A DNA stretch of 32,910 bases from Halomonas sp. GTDB taxonomy: Bacteria; Pseudomonadota; Gammaproteobacteria; Pseudomonadales; Halomonadaceae. The position numbers were made by a program, and so were the translations under genes. Positions 24,418-32,910 of this stretch are shown here, piece after piece. Under the pieces are notes generated by a model that did no database searches, was not told the DNA's origin, and worked only from the letters and a program-made list of their open reading frames with translations. How positions within the stretch are numbered: position 1 is the first letter of the stretch; every line of letters starts with the position of its first letter. The DNA lies in NCBI RefSeq assembly GCF_014859505.1, contig NZ_JACUUD010000023.1, positions 1 through 32,910 of the forward strand, in the 5' to 3' direction.

Positions 24418-26235
24418 ATGGCCCAAGACACCTCTTCCGACAAGCTCAAGCATATCCGCAATTTCTCGATCATCGCCCACATCGACCACGGCAAGTCGAC
24501 CCTGGCCGACCGCCTGATCCAGAGCTGCGGAGGGCTTTCCGAGCGCGAGCTGAAGGAGCAGGTGCTCGATTCCATGGACCTCGAGCGCGAGCGCGGCATC
24601 ACCATCAAGGCCCAGTCGGTGACCCTGGACTACCACGCCCAGGACGGCAACACCTACCAGCTCAACTTCATCGATACCCCGGGCCACGTGGACTTCTCCT
24701 ACGAGGTTTCGCGCTCGCTGTACGCCTGCGAGGGCGCGCTGCTGGTGGTGGACGCCGCCCAGGGGGTCGAGGCCCAGTCGGTGGCCAACTGCTATACCGC
24801 CATCGAGCAGGGGCTCGAGGTGCTGCCGGTGCTGAACAAGATGGACCTGCCCCAGGCCGACCCCGACAAGGTGGCCCACGAGATCGAGGAGATCATCGGC
24901 CTCGACGCCACCGATGCCTGCCAGGTCTCCGCCAAGAGCGGCTTGGGCATCGATGCCCTGCTCGAGAGGCTGGTGCGTGATATTCCGCCGCCCCAGGGCG
25001 ACCCCGATGCCCCGCTGCAGGCGCTGATCATCGACTCCTGGTTCGACAACTACCTCGGGGTGGTCTCGCTCGTGCGCCTCTTCGACGGCACCCTGAAGAA
25101 GGGCGAGAAGATCCGCCTCAAGTCCACCGGCCGCGACTGGCAGGCTAACGAGGTGGGTATCTTCACGCCGCTGCGCAAGGAGACCGGCGTGCTGCGGGCC
25201 GGCGAGGTGGGCTTCATCGTGGCCGGCATCAAGGAGATCCAAGGCGCGCCGGTGGGGGACACCATCACCCACGCCAGGACGCCGAACGTCGAGCGCCTGC
25301 CGGGCTTCAAGAAGGTCAAGCCCCAGGTCTACGCCGGCATGTTCCCGGTCAGCGCCGACGACTACGAGGACTTCCGCGACGCCCTGGAGAAGCTGGCGCT
25401 CAACGACGCCTCCCTGGCCTACGAGCCGGAGAACTCCGAAGCCCTGGGTTTCGGCTTCCGGGTCGGCTTCCTCGGCACCCTGCACATGGAAATCGTCCAG
25501 GAGCGTCTCGAGCGCGAGTACAATCTGGACCTGCTGACCACGGCGCCGACGGTGGTCTATGAGCTGGCGCTGAAGAATGGCGAGGTGAGTTACGTCTCCA
25601 ACCCCTCCAAGCTGCCCGACATGGCCGATGTGGAGGAGATGCGCGAGCCGATCGTGCGCGCCAGCATCCTGGTGCCCCAGGAGTTTGTCGGCAACGTGAT
25701 CATGGAGTGCGAGAACCGTCGCGGCACCCAGAAGGACATGCAGTTCCTCGGCAGCCAGATCCAGCTGGTCTACGAATTGCCGATGTCCGAGGTGGTGATG
25801 GACTTCTTCGACCGCCTCAAGTCGATCTCCAAGGGCTATGCCTCTCTGGACTACGGTTTCGAGCGCTTCCAGGCGGCCAAGCTGTCACGCCTCGACGTGC
25901 TGATCAACGGCGAGAAGGTCGACGCCCTGGCGGTGATCATCCATCGCGACCACGCCCATGGTCGCGGCCGGCTGCTGGTCGAGAAGATGAAGGAGCTGAT
26001 TCCGCGCCAGATGTTCGACGTGGCCATCCAGGCGGCCATCGGCGGCCAGGTGGTGGCGCGCTCCACGGTAAAGGCGCTGCGCAAGAACGTGACCGCCAAG
26101 TGCTATGGCGGTGACGTCAGCCGCAAGAAGAAGCTGCTGGAGAAGCAGAAAGCGGGCAAGAAACGCATGAAGCAGGTCGGCCGGGTGGAGATTCCCCAGG
26201 ATGCCTTCCTTGCTGTACTCAGGGTCAATGACTGA
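24418..26235 (+). CDS. lepA: Elongation factor 4 (LepA), ribosome-associated GTPase
   Basis: Translational GTPase that acts on ribosomes during initiation or elongation, including back-translocation in vitro. The 605-residue product shows [14 protein letters not shown] (G1), the RGITIKAQ effector segment (G2), DTPGHVDF (G3) and NKMDLP (G4). The LepA-specific C-terminal domain contains [20 protein letters not shown] (20 residues), and the tail [19 protein letters not shown] is diagnostic. The long upstream open frame overlaps mucD and is not used: homology fixes the ATG at 24418. No strong Shine-Dalgarno is seen (GGCAGAATTCTCTCG precedes it). It heads the run lepA-lepB-rnc-era-recO. Confidence 0.97.
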   Translation: MAQDTSSDKLKHIRNFSIIAHIDHGKSTLADRLIQSCGGLSERELKEQVLDSMDLERERGITIKAQSVTLDYHAQDGNTYQLNFIDTPGHVDFSYEVSRSLYACEGALLVVDAAQGVEAQSVANCYTAIEQGLEVLPVLNKMDLPQADPDKVAHEIEEIIGLDATDACQVSAKSGLGIDALLERLVRDIPPPQGDPDAPLQALIIDSWFDNYLGVVSLVRLFDGTLKKGEKIRLKSTGRDWQANEVGIFTPLRKETGVLRAGEVGFIVAGIKEIQGAPVGDTITHARTPNVERLPGFKKVKPQVYAGMFPVSADDYEDFRDALEKLALNDASLAYEPENSEALGFGFRVGFLGTLHMEIVQERLEREYNLDLLTTAPTVVYELALKNGEVSYVSNPSKLPDMADVEEMREPIVRASILVPQEFVGNVIMECENRRGTQKDMQFLGSQIQLVYELPMSEVVMDFFDRLKSISKGYASLDYGFERFQAAKLSRLDVLINGEKVDALAVIIHRDHAHGRGRLLVEKMKELIPRQMFDVAIQAAIGGQVVARSTVKALRKNVTAKCYGGDVSRKKKLLEKQKAGKKRMKQVGRVEIPQDAFLAVLRVND

Positions 26236-26262
26236 TTTCAAACACCAGGAACGCATACCTCC

Positions 26263-27066
26263 ATGGACTTCTCCCTGTTGCTGGTGGTGGCCGTTGCCAT
26301 CACCGGCCTGATCTGGCTGCTGGACCTCATCTGGTGGCGCCCCGCCCGCCGCCGCGCCGCGGCCAACGCCGAGGCCGGCACCACCGAGGGGCTCGACCCC
26401 GTCGCCCGCGAGAAGGTGCTCAAGGAGCCCTGGCCGGTGGACTACTCGCGCTCCTTCTTTCCGGTGCTTCTGGTAGTGCTGGTGCTGCGCAGCTTCGTGG
26501 TGGAGCCCTTCCAGATCCCGTCGGGCTCCATGCGCCCAACCCTTGAGGTGGGCGACTTCATCCTGGTCAACAAGTTTACCTACGGGCTTCGCCTGCCGGT
26601 GGTGCATACCCGCATCATTGAATTCAATGAGCCGGAGCGCGGTGACGTCATGGTGTTCCGCTTTCCCAACGAACCCGCGGTGAACTTCATCAAGCGGGTG
26701 GTGGGCCTGCCTGGCGACACCCTGCGCTACGAGGGCAAGCAGCTCTACGTCAACGGTGAGCCGGTCCCCAAGCGCCTGCTGGAGGAGGGCCCCGCCGGCG
26801 CCCCCGGCGAGTTGCTGCTGGCCGAGCAGCTGGGCGGACTCGAGCACCGGATCTACAATAATCCTCGAGACCCGGGCCCACAGATGCGCGAGGTGGTGGT
26901 TCCCGAAGGGCACTACTTCACCATGGGCGACAACCGCGACCACTCCAACGACAGCCGCTATTGGGGCTTCGTGCCGGAGGAGAACATCGTCGGCCGTGCC
27001 TTCGCCGTGTGGATGAGTTGGGATGGCGGCCTGCCCAGCTTCACCAGCGCACGACGCATCCAGTGA
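26263..27066 (+). CDS. lepB: Signal peptidase I
   Basis: Membrane endopeptidase that removes signal peptides from exported proteins on the periplasmic side. The 267-residue product has two N-terminal transmembrane segments (about 3-24 and 64-80). The catalytic Ser is S89 in PSGSMRPTL and the general base Lys is K144 in [11 protein letters not shown]. The conserved box [14 protein letters not shown] lies near the C-terminus. A short insert rich in Leu, Glu and Gly (about 165-185) enlarges the periplasmic domain. It starts 27 bp after lepA with a weak AGGA Shine-Dalgarno. The neighbour rnc follows after 43 bp, the same order as in E. coli. Confidence 0.96.
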   Translation: MDFSLLLVVAVAITGLIWLLDLIWWRPARRRAAANAEAGTTEGLDPVAREKVLKEPWPVDYSRSFFPVLLVVLVLRSFVVEPFQIPSGSMRPTLEVGDFILVNKFTYGLRLPVVHTRIIEFNEPERGDVMVFRFPNEPAVNFIKRVVGLPGDTLRYEGKQLYVNGEPVPKRLLEEGPAGAPGELLLAEQLGGLEHRIYNNPRDPGPQMREVVVPEGHYFTMGDNRDHSNDSRYWGFVPEENIVGRAFAVWMSWDGGLPSFTSARRIQ

Positions 27067-27109
27067 GCTACACACCCGTGCCGACAAGTCATCAGATAAC
27101 AGGACATCC

Positions 27110-27814
27110 GTGAGCGACTCCCTCAACGCTTTCAGCCGACGCATCGGCCATGCCTTCAGGGATCCCGCCCTGCTGGAGCTGGCCATGACCCATCGCAGTG
27201 TCGGCGGGCAGAACAACGAACGCCTCGAGTTCCTCGGCGATTCCATCGTCAACTTCGTGATCGCCGAGGCGCTGTTCCGGCGCTTTCCCGACGCCCGGGA
27301 AGGGCAGCTCTCCCGGCTTCGCGCGCGCCTGGTCAAGGGCCAGACCCTGGCCGAGCTGGCCCGCGAGATGGAATTTGGCGAGCACCTGCGCCTCGGCTCC
27401 GGCGAGATGAAGAGCGGCGGGCATCGCCGAGAATCGATCCTGGCCGACGCCGTGGAGGCGGTGATCGGCGCCATCTATCTGGATGCCGGCATGGAGTCGG
27501 TGCGCGTGCGCGTGCTCTCCTGGTACGCGGCGCGTCTGGAAGACACCAGCCTGCAGGACACCCAGAAGGATCCCAAGACCCGCCTGCAGGAGTTCCTGCA
27601 GTCGCGCCAGCTCCCACTGCCCCGTTATGACGTGGTCAACGTGGAGGGCGAGGCCCACGCCCAGGTCTTCACCGTGGATTGCCACGTGGAGATGCTCGAC
27701 CAGCGCACCACCGGCGAGGGCGCCAGCCGGCGTCACGCCGAGCAGCAGGCCGCCGAGAAGGCCCTGGCCCTGCTTGAACCCGTCAGGGCCAACGCACAGG
27801 GAGCACGACCATGA
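27110..27814 (+). CDS. rnc: Ribonuclease III
   Basis: Double-strand RNA endonuclease for rRNA maturation and mRNA processing. The 234-residue product has the signature [10 protein letters not shown] (36-45). Catalytic residues E37, D44, D113 and E116 match the spacing of the E. coli enzyme. A C-terminal dsRNA-binding domain (about 160-228) includes [19 protein letters not shown] place the start at the GTG at 27110, which has AGGA 5-6 bp upstream and begins exactly at the family's start. The longer frame overlapping lepB has no homology. The last four bases overlap the era ATG (ATGA). Confidence 0.95.
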   Translation: MSDSLNAFSRRIGHAFRDPALLELAMTHRSVGGQNNERLEFLGDSIVNFVIAEALFRRFPDAREGQLSRLRARLVKGQTLAELAREMEFGEHLRLGSGEMKSGGHRRESILADAVEAVIGAIYLDAGMESVRVRVLSWYAARLEDTSLQDTQKDPKTRLQEFLQSRQLPLPRYDVVNVEGEAHAQVFTVDCHVEMLDQRTTGEGASRRHAEQQAAEKALALLEPVRANAQGARP

Positions 27815-28710
27815 CCCAGACCTGCGGCTTCGTGGCCATCGTCGGTCGCCCCAACGTCGGCAAATCAACGCTGATGAACCGTATTCTCGGGCAGAAGATC
27901 TCCATCACCTCGCGGCGTCCCCAGACCACGCGTCACCAGGTGAGGGGTATCAAGACCGAAGGGGAGGCGCAGTTCATCTACGTCGACACCCCCGGCATGC
28001 ATATCATGGCCAAGGATCGCAACAAGGCGATCAACCGCTTCATGAACCAGGCGGCGACCCAGGCCCTGCGCGACGTGGACTGCGTGGTGTTCATCATCGA
28101 CCGCACCCGCTGGAGCGAGGAGGATCAGATCGTCCTCGCGCGCCTTGAGCACGTGACGGCGCCGGTGATCCTGGCCGTGAACAAGGTCGACCGGCTGCAG
28201 GACAAGGCGAGCTTGCTGCCCTGGCTGGAGGAGGTCGGTGCCCGGCGCGAGTTCGCCGCCATCGTCCCGATCTCCGCCAAGCACGGCACCAACGTGCCGG
28301 AACTGGAGGCCGAGGTGGCCAGGCATCTGCCCGAGAGCGTGCACTTCTTCCCCGAGGACCAGATCACCGACAAGAGCCAGCGCTTCCTGGCCGCGGAACT
28401 GGTGCGCGAGAAGGTGACGCGTCAGCTCGGCGACGAGCTGCCCTACCAGATGACCGTGGAGATCGAGGAGTTTCGCGACGAGGGCAGGGTGGTGCATATC
28501 AGCGCCCTTATCCTGGTGGAACGCCAGGGCCAGAAGAAGATCCTGATCGGCGAGAACGGCGAGCGCATCAAGAGCATCGGTCGCGAGGCGCGTCTGGACA
28601 TGGAGCGTGCCCTGGGTGCCAAGGTGATGCTCAACCTCTGGGTCAAGGTGAAGCGCGGCTGGTCCGACGACGAGCGGGCCCTGAAGAGCCTGGGCTACAA
28701 CCTCGACTGA
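27811..28710 (+). CDS. era: GTPase Era
   Basis: Essential GTPase that binds the 3' end of 16S rRNA and assists 30S assembly. The 299-residue product shows G1 GRPNVGKS (12-19), the [10 protein letters not shown] switch segment, G3 DTPG (59-62) and G4 NKVD. A C-terminal KH domain contains [16 protein letters not shown]. Length and order are those of the E. coli protein. It overlaps rnc by four bases and recO begins immediately after its stop, so the three are translationally linked. Confidence 0.97.
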   Translation: MTQTCGFVAIVGRPNVGKSTLMNRILGQKISITSRRPQTTRHQVRGIKTEGEAQFIYVDTPGMHIMAKDRNKAINRFMNQAATQALRDVDCVVFIIDRTRWSEEDQIVLARLEHVTAPVILAVNKVDRLQDKASLLPWLEEVGARREFAAIVPISAKHGTNVPELEAEVARHLPESVHFFPEDQITDKSQRFLAAELVREKVTRQLGDELPYQMTVEIEEFRDEGRVVHISALILVERQGQKKILIGENGERIKSIGREARLDMERALGAKVMLNLWVKVKRGWSDDERALKSLGYNLD

Positions 28711-29412
28711 ATGACCCCCGAACCCGCCTTCCTGCTGCACAAGCGCCCCTACCGCGAGACCAGCGCCCTGGTGGATCTGCTCACCCTGACCCAGGGCCGG
28801 GTGAGGGCGGTTGCTCAGGGCGTTCAGCGCCCCGGCTCACGCTCTCGGGGTCGGCTGCAGCCCTTTGCGCCCCTGCATGTCACCTGGGTCGGCGAGGGCG
28901 AGCTCAAGCGCCTGCGCCTCATGGAGAGCCGAGGGGCCACGGCGCTGCTGGCCGGCGAGGGGCTCTTGTGCGGGCTTTATGCCAATGAGCTGCTCACCCG
29001 CACACTGCCGGTGGAGCTGCCGGTGACCGAGGTGTTTGCCTTCTATGCCGCCCTGCTCGAGGCGCTGCCGCGGCCCGACGCCCGCGCCGGGGGGCTGCGC
29101 CGCCTGGAGGTGTCGCTGCTCGAGGCGCTGGACGCCATGCCGCGCTTTGTCACGGATGACGGCGGCGAGCTCGATCCCCAGGCGCGCTATGTCCTGGACG
29201 TATCCACGCGGGCCTTCCGTCCAGGGCAGCCCGGCCTGGACGGACGCACCCTGCGTCTGCTGGGGGCCGGCGACTGGGACGCCCCCGGGCTCGCCGGGCC
29301 CGCCAAGGCGGTCACCCGGGCGGCGCTGGCGCCGCTGCTGGGCACCCGACCGCTGCGCTCCCGGGAGCTGATGGCCCAGCTTGCCGAGCGCCGCCGGGAC
29401 GGGTCACACTGA
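28711..29412 (+). CDS. recO: DNA repair protein RecO
   Basis: Loads RecA on SSB-coated single-stranded DNA with RecR in the RecFOR pathway. The 233-residue product has an N-terminal OB fold ([20 protein letters not shown], residues 5-24, then [16 protein letters not shown]). A helical C-terminal domain includes [13 protein letters not shown]. No zinc-ligand cysteine cluster is visible, as is common in gammaproteobacterial RecO. The ATG follows the era TGA with no gap (TGAATG). Confidence 0.93.
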   Translation: MTPEPAFLLHKRPYRETSALVDLLTLTQGRVRAVAQGVQRPGSRSRGRLQPFAPLHVTWVGEGELKRLRLMESRGATALLAGEGLLCGLYANELLTRTLPVELPVTEVFAFYAALLEALPRPDARAGGLRRLEVSLLEALDAMPRFVTDDGGELDPQARYVLDVSTRAFRPGQPGLDGRTLRLLGAGDWDAPGLAGPAKAVTRAALAPLLGTRPLRSRELMAQLAERRRDGSH

Positions 29413-29477
29413 ACGCCTTTCACCTCTTGCACTGGCCCTGTCGCCTACTCCTGATTTCTCGACTCCCGGAGACCCCC

Positions 29478-30260
29478 ATGCATCCCCCCCGACTACTGCT
29501 CGGCGTCAATATCGACCATATCGCCACCCTGCGTCAGGCCCGCGGTACCCGCTATCCGGACCCGGTCCAGGCGGCGCTGCTGGCCGAGGAGGCCGGCGCC
29601 GATGGCATCACCGTGCACCTGCGCGAGGATCGCCGGCACATTCAGGACCGCGATGTGCGCCTGCTGGCCGAGGTGCTCAACACTCGCATGAATCTGGAGA
29701 TGGCGGTCACCGAGGAGATGCTGCGCCTGGCCGAGGAGATCCGCCCGGCCCACGTCTGCCTGGTGCCGGAGAAGCGCGAGGAGCTGACCACCGAGGGTGG
29801 TCTGGACGTGGTGGGTGGCTTCGCGGCGATCCAGGCGGCCTGTCGGCGCCTGGCCGCGGCCGGCTGTGAGGTGTCGCTGTTCATCGACCCCGAGCCGTCT
29901 CAGATCGAGGCCTCGGTGAAGGCCGGTGCCCCGGTGATCGAGCTGCATACCGGTGCCTATGCCGAGGCCGCGGGGCCAGCGGCCGTCCACGAGCACGCGC
30001 GGCTCAGTGCCGCCACCGAGATGGCGCTGGAGCTCGGCCTCACCGTCAACGCCGGCCATGGCCTCAACTACCATAACGTGGAAGCCATCGCCGCCATACC
30101 GGGCCTGCATGAGCTCAATATCGGCCATGCGATCATCGCCCGGGGGGTCTTCGTGGGGCTCAAGGAGGCAGTGGCCGAGATGAAGCGGCTGGCCATCGCC
30201 GGCCAGGAAGCCGGTTTCGTTGCCTCCCTGGAGGAGCACGACCATGATCATCACCACTGA
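29478..30260 (+). CDS. pdxJ: Pyridoxine 5'-phosphate synthase
   Basis: Final ring-closing step of the DXP-dependent vitamin B6 pathway: 3-amino-2-oxopropyl phosphate plus deoxyxylulose 5-phosphate give pyridoxine 5'-phosphate. The 260-residue TIM barrel shows [18 protein letters not shown] at the start, [39 protein letters not shown], and [17 protein letters not shown] lies 8 bp before the ATG at 29478. It is longer than the E. coli enzyme mainly because of the tail, which ends EEHDHDHHH, a natural His-rich end not needed by the barrel. acpS follows after 3 bp. Confidence 0.96.
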   Translation: MHPPRLLLGVNIDHIATLRQARGTRYPDPVQAALLAEEAGADGITVHLREDRRHIQDRDVRLLAEVLNTRMNLEMAVTEEMLRLAEEIRPAHVCLVPEKREELTTEGGLDVVGGFAAIQAACRRLAAAGCEVSLFIDPEPSQIEASVKAGAPVIELHTGAYAEAAGPAAVHEHARLSAATEMALELGLTVNAGHGLNYHNVEAIAAIPGLHELNIGHAIIARGVFVGLKEAVAEMKRLAIAGQEAGFVASLEEHDHDHHH

Positions 30261-30263
30261 CCC

Positions 30264-30641
30264 ATGATCCTCGGCATCGGCACCGATATCGCCCGGATCG
30301 AACGCTTCGAGCGGGCCCTGGGGCGCCACGGCGAGCGACTGGCGCTGAGGCTGCTGGGCGAGCTGGAGCGTGAGCGCCTGGCGGGCCATCCGGCGCCGGC
30401 GGCCTTCCTGGCCAAGCGTTTCGCCGCCAAGGAGGCCTTCGTCAAGGCACTGGGGACCGGCCTGCGGCTGGGCATGCGCTGGACCGAGGTCCAGGTCTCC
30501 AACGATGCTCTCGGCCGGCCCTCGCTGCTGCTGTCGGGGAAGGCCCACGAGCTGGCCATGGCCGCCGGGGTGAGGGCGACCCACCTGTCGATCAGCGACG
30601 AGGCATCCCTGGCGGTGGCCTTCGTGGTACTGGAAGGCTAA
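30264..30641 (+). CDS. acpS: Holo-[acyl-carrier-protein] synthase
   Basis: Transfers the 4'-phosphopantetheine arm from CoA to acyl carrier protein. The 125-residue product shows [12 protein letters not shown] at the start, with the magnesium-binding Asp at residue 8, and [19 protein letters not shown] with the second ligand Glu. RPSLLLSG and [16 protein letters not shown] close the fold. It starts 3 bp after pdxJ, the same partnership as in E. coli. Its TAA shares bases with the stop of the convergent histidine kinase. Confidence 0.96.
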   Translation: MILGIGTDIARIERFERALGRHGERLALRLLGELERERLAGHPAPAAFLAKRFAAKEAFVKALGTGLRLGMRWTEVQVSNDALGRPSLLLSGKAHELAMAAGVRATHLSISDEASLAVAFVVLEG

Positions 30642-32910
30642 GTGTCGGAAGGCCAGGTTTCGGGGGGCTGAGCCTCCCGCTGCGCCCAGGCGCGCAGGTC
30701 CGCCATGGCAGCGAAGAGGTCGTCCATCAGATGCGTCACCGCGTCCCGGCCGCGGGTGCGCAGGCGGGTCTCCAGGGATTCGGCAATCAGCCCCAGTCGC
30801 GGCGCCCCGCAGTAGCGGCAGGCGCCATTGAGGGCATGAATGCCATCCAGCAACGCCTCGTCGTCGCTCTCGGCCAGGGCGCGTCGCAGGTCGGCTTCGT
30901 TCTCCTCGAGCCCCGCCGCCAGGCGCTCCAGCAGTTCCCTGGCCAGTGACGCCCGCCCGCCCGCCAGCCGTGCACCGAGTTCCAGGTCCACCGTGGGCAG
31001 CTCGCCGTCATCGGCGAGCAGGGGCGGGGCATCTTCCCGCAGCGGTGATGGCGTCTCGTTCGCCTCCGGCAGCACCACGCCCAGGTGACGATGCAGGGTG
31101 TCGCGCAGCTGGTCGCCATCCACCGGCTTCACCAGCACGTCATCCAGTCCGCTGGCCAGCAGCCGGCGGCGTTCCTTCTCGAGCACGTGGGCGGTCACGG
31201 CCACCACCGGGGTGGTGCGCCAGCGCTTGCCCAGGCGGCGCAGCGCCCGGGTGGCAGCGACGCCGTCCATGCCGGGCATGCGAATATCCATCAGCACCAG
31301 ATCGAAGGCCTGCTCTCGCGCCAGGGCCAGGGCCTCCTCGCCGCTGGCAGCCAGGCTGACCTCGATGCCGGGAGCGGCGATCAGCTCGCCCAGCAGCAGG
31401 CGATTCGATTCGGTGTCATCCACCGCCAGCAGGCGCAATGGCTGTGGCGCCGCACCCGCCTGGTTCGTCGGTGATGGGCTCGCGCGCTGGCCCAGGACCC
31501 TCGCCACGGCCGCGGTCAGGGTGGCCCGAGCCACAGGCTTGGCGAGGATCTCGCCGCCATGGGGCAGTGCCAGGCTGGGCAGGTCGAGGGAACTGGCGTT
31601 GGCAAGCAGCAGGGCCGGGCAGGCCAGCTCGGCGAGGCGGCGCTGCCAGGTCCCGGCCTCGTCCCTGGTCAGGGGCGTGTGCGGCAGGCTGGCGACCAGC
31701 AGAGCCGCCGGGGCGCTCTGGAGAGGAGTGGTAACGGCGTCCACCGGACGGGCGCCCCAGCGGGTGAAGAGATGGCGAAGGGCTCGGCGGGTGGCGGAGT
31801 GGGGCTCCTCGATCAGCACCGTCTGCCCGGCCAGGCGCAGCTCGGGTGGCCGCTCAGTGCTCTCGCTGCCTTCCAGGGGAAGGGTGAAGGAGAAGGTGGT
31901 GCCCTGACCGGGCTCGCTCTCCACGGTGATCTGACCGCCCATCTGCTCTACCAGCTGGCGGCAGATGGTCAGGCCCAGACCGGTGCCGCCAAACTCCCGG
32001 GAGTGGCTGGGCGCAGCTTGCTGGTAGGCCTGAAAGAGGCGGCGCTGGTGCTCCGTGGAGAGTCCGATGCCGGTGTCGGTGACGCTGATCCGCAGCGTCA
32101 CCCGGCCAAGGTCGGCCTGTTCCATCATCACCCGGACCACCACCTCGCCCTGCCGGGTGAACTTCACCGCATTGTGCACGAGGTTGGTGAGCACCTGCTG
32201 GATGCGCATCGGGTCGCCGGTGAGCACGCTGGGCACATCGTCATACACCAGCCCCAGCAGCTGCAGTTCCTTCTGGTGGGCCAGGGGTGCCTGCAGGCCC
32301 AGCACTTCGTCCACCAGGGCGACCATGTCCAGCGGCAGGTGCTCCAGTTCCAGGTGGCCGGCTTCGAGCTTGGAGAAATCGAGCACGTCGTTGACCAGCA
32401 TCAGCAGGTTGCTGGAGGCACGCTGGACGTGTTCGAGCCACTCCCGCTGACGCGGCTCCAGTCGCGAGCGGTCGAGCAGGCGGCAGAAGCCGATGATGCC
32501 GTTCAGCGGAGTGCGGATCTCGTGGCTCATGTTGGCCAGGAATTCCGACTTGATGCGGTTCGCCTCCACGGCGCGGCGGTGGGCGATATCCAGGTCGATG
32601 TTCTGGATCTCGATGGTCTCCATGGACTCCTCGAGCTCCGCGGTGGCCTGCTCGATCTGTCGCTGCGTCTCCAGCCGGGCCTCGGTCAGGTGGTCGCCCA
32701 GGGCGTTGACCCGTTCGGTCAGGCCGGCCAGCTCGCCCGGTGAGGGGGAGAGTGGGAGGGGGCTCTCGCCTGCGGCCAGTTGCGCCAGGGCGTCATCCAC
32801 GGCGGCTAGCGGGGGGTGCAGGCGGCGGTAGGTGCTGAGGGTCAGCCCCCCCAGCAGCAGGGTGGCAATGCCAAGCAGCAGCGCGGTGAGGCCGATCTGG
32901 CGGTAGTGGC
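30638..32910 (-). CDS. Hybrid sensor histidine kinase, BarA/GacS type (5'-partial)
   Basis: Membrane sensor kinase that, in the BarA/GacS family, phosphorylates UvrY/GacA to control Csr/Rsm small RNAs. The start lies beyond the right edge: the frame stays open to 32910. The visible protein begins in a transmembrane helix ([19 protein letters not shown]) followed by a HAMP-like linker and coiled coil. Domains then run HisKA with His in [10 protein letters not shown], HATPase with [13 protein letters not shown] and [12 protein letters not shown], a degenerate receiver-like segment without the phospho-acceptor Asp, a true receiver ([23 protein letters not shown], the conserved Lys in LVKPVD), and an HPt domain with its His in [16 protein letters not shown]. 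Assignment to BarA/GacS rests on the layout and on the neighbourhood with acpS. Confidence 0.88.
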   Translation of the reverse strand, partial: HYRQIGLTALLLGIATLLLGGLTLSTYRRLHPPLAAVDDALAQLAAGESPLPLSPSPGELAGLTERVNALGDHLTEARLETQRQIEQATAELEESMETIEIQNIDLDIAHRRAVEANRIKSEFLANMSHEIRTPLNGIIGFCRLLDRSRLEPRQREWLEHVQRASSNLLMLVNDVLDFSKLEAGHLELEHLPLDMVALVDEVLGLQAPLAHQKELQLLGLVYDDVPSVLTGDPMRIQQVLTNLVHNAVKFTRQGEVVVRVMMEQADLGRVTLRISVTDTGIGLSTEHQRRLFQAYQQAAPSHSREFGGTGLGLTICRQLVEQMGGQITVESEPGQGTTFSFTLPLEGSESTERPPELRLAGQTVLIEEPHSATRRALRHLFTRWGARPVDAVTTPLQSAPAALLVASLPHTPLTRDEAGTWQRRLAELACPALLLANASSLDLPSLALPHGGEILAKPVARATLTAAVARVLGQRASPSPTNQAGAAPQPLRLLAVDDTESNRLLLGELIAAPGIEVSLAASGEEALALAREQAFDLVLMDIRMPGMDGVAATRALRRLGKRWRTTPVVAVTAHVLEKERRRLLASGLDDVLVKPVDGDQLRDTLHRHLGVVLPEANETPSPLREDAPPLLADDGELPTVDLELGARLAGGRASLARELLERLAAGLEENEADLRRALAESDDEALLDGIHALNGACRYCGAPRLGLIAESLETRLRTRGRDAVTHLMDDLFAAMADLRAWAQREAQPPETWPSDT

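Overview
The window looks like a high-GC gammaproteobacterial chromosome, most likely a Halomonas-type organism (Halomonadaceae). This is inferred from three things: strongly GC-biased codon use, the block rpoE-anti-sigma-rseB-mucD-lepA-lepB-rnc-era-recO-pdxJ-acpS (which mixes the Pseudomonas and Enterobacteria arrangements), and a TRAP fused permease beside acyl-CoA catabolic genes. I ran no database search. I see no mobile elements, CRISPR arrays, rRNA or tRNA.

Bases 1-12.6 kb are a catabolic region. It opens with the 3' part of a TRAP fused permease, closed by a bidirectional terminator shared with a convergent thiolase. The thiolase and a 3-hydroxyacyl-CoA dehydrogenase form a minus-strand pair. 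Divergent from them are an acyl-CoA dehydrogenase, an AMP-forming acyl-CoA ligase, a hotdog thioesterase and an unrecognised membrane protein, each overlapping the next by 1-4 bases. Next come a glutaryl-CoA dehydrogenase and both ETF subunits, ending in a strong terminator. A 17-bp pseudo-palindrome occurs twice in the divergent intergenic region and once upstream of the glutaryl-CoA dehydrogenase. It probably ties these transcription units into one regulon, whose regulator is not in the window. The set covers activation, dehydrogenation, 3-hydroxyacyl oxidation and thiolysis, but no enoyl-CoA hydratase is visible.

Bases 12.7-20 kb hold mixed housekeeping genes: an iron-type alcohol dehydrogenase, exonuclease III with a small basic protein coupled to it, the divergent rhlB-dinG pair (RNA helicase and Fe-S DNA helicase), and a class I DAHP synthase on the minus strand.

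Bases 20-24.3 kb are the envelope-stress sigma-E module: sigma factor, membrane anti-sigma factor, RseB/MucB-type periplasmic regulator and MucD-type protease. No MucC/RseC gene is present. Sequences resembling sigma-E promoters lie upstream of the sigma gene and, more convincingly, in the unusually long gap before the anti-sigma gene, where two hairpins follow. A possible 56-codon leader ORF stops exactly where the sigma gene starts.

Bases 24.4-30.6 kb are a tightly packed cluster for translation, secretion, RNA processing, recombination and cofactors: lepA, lepB, rnc, era, recO, pdxJ, acpS. A BarA/GacS-type hybrid histidine kinase converges on acpS with overlapping stop codons and runs off the right edge.
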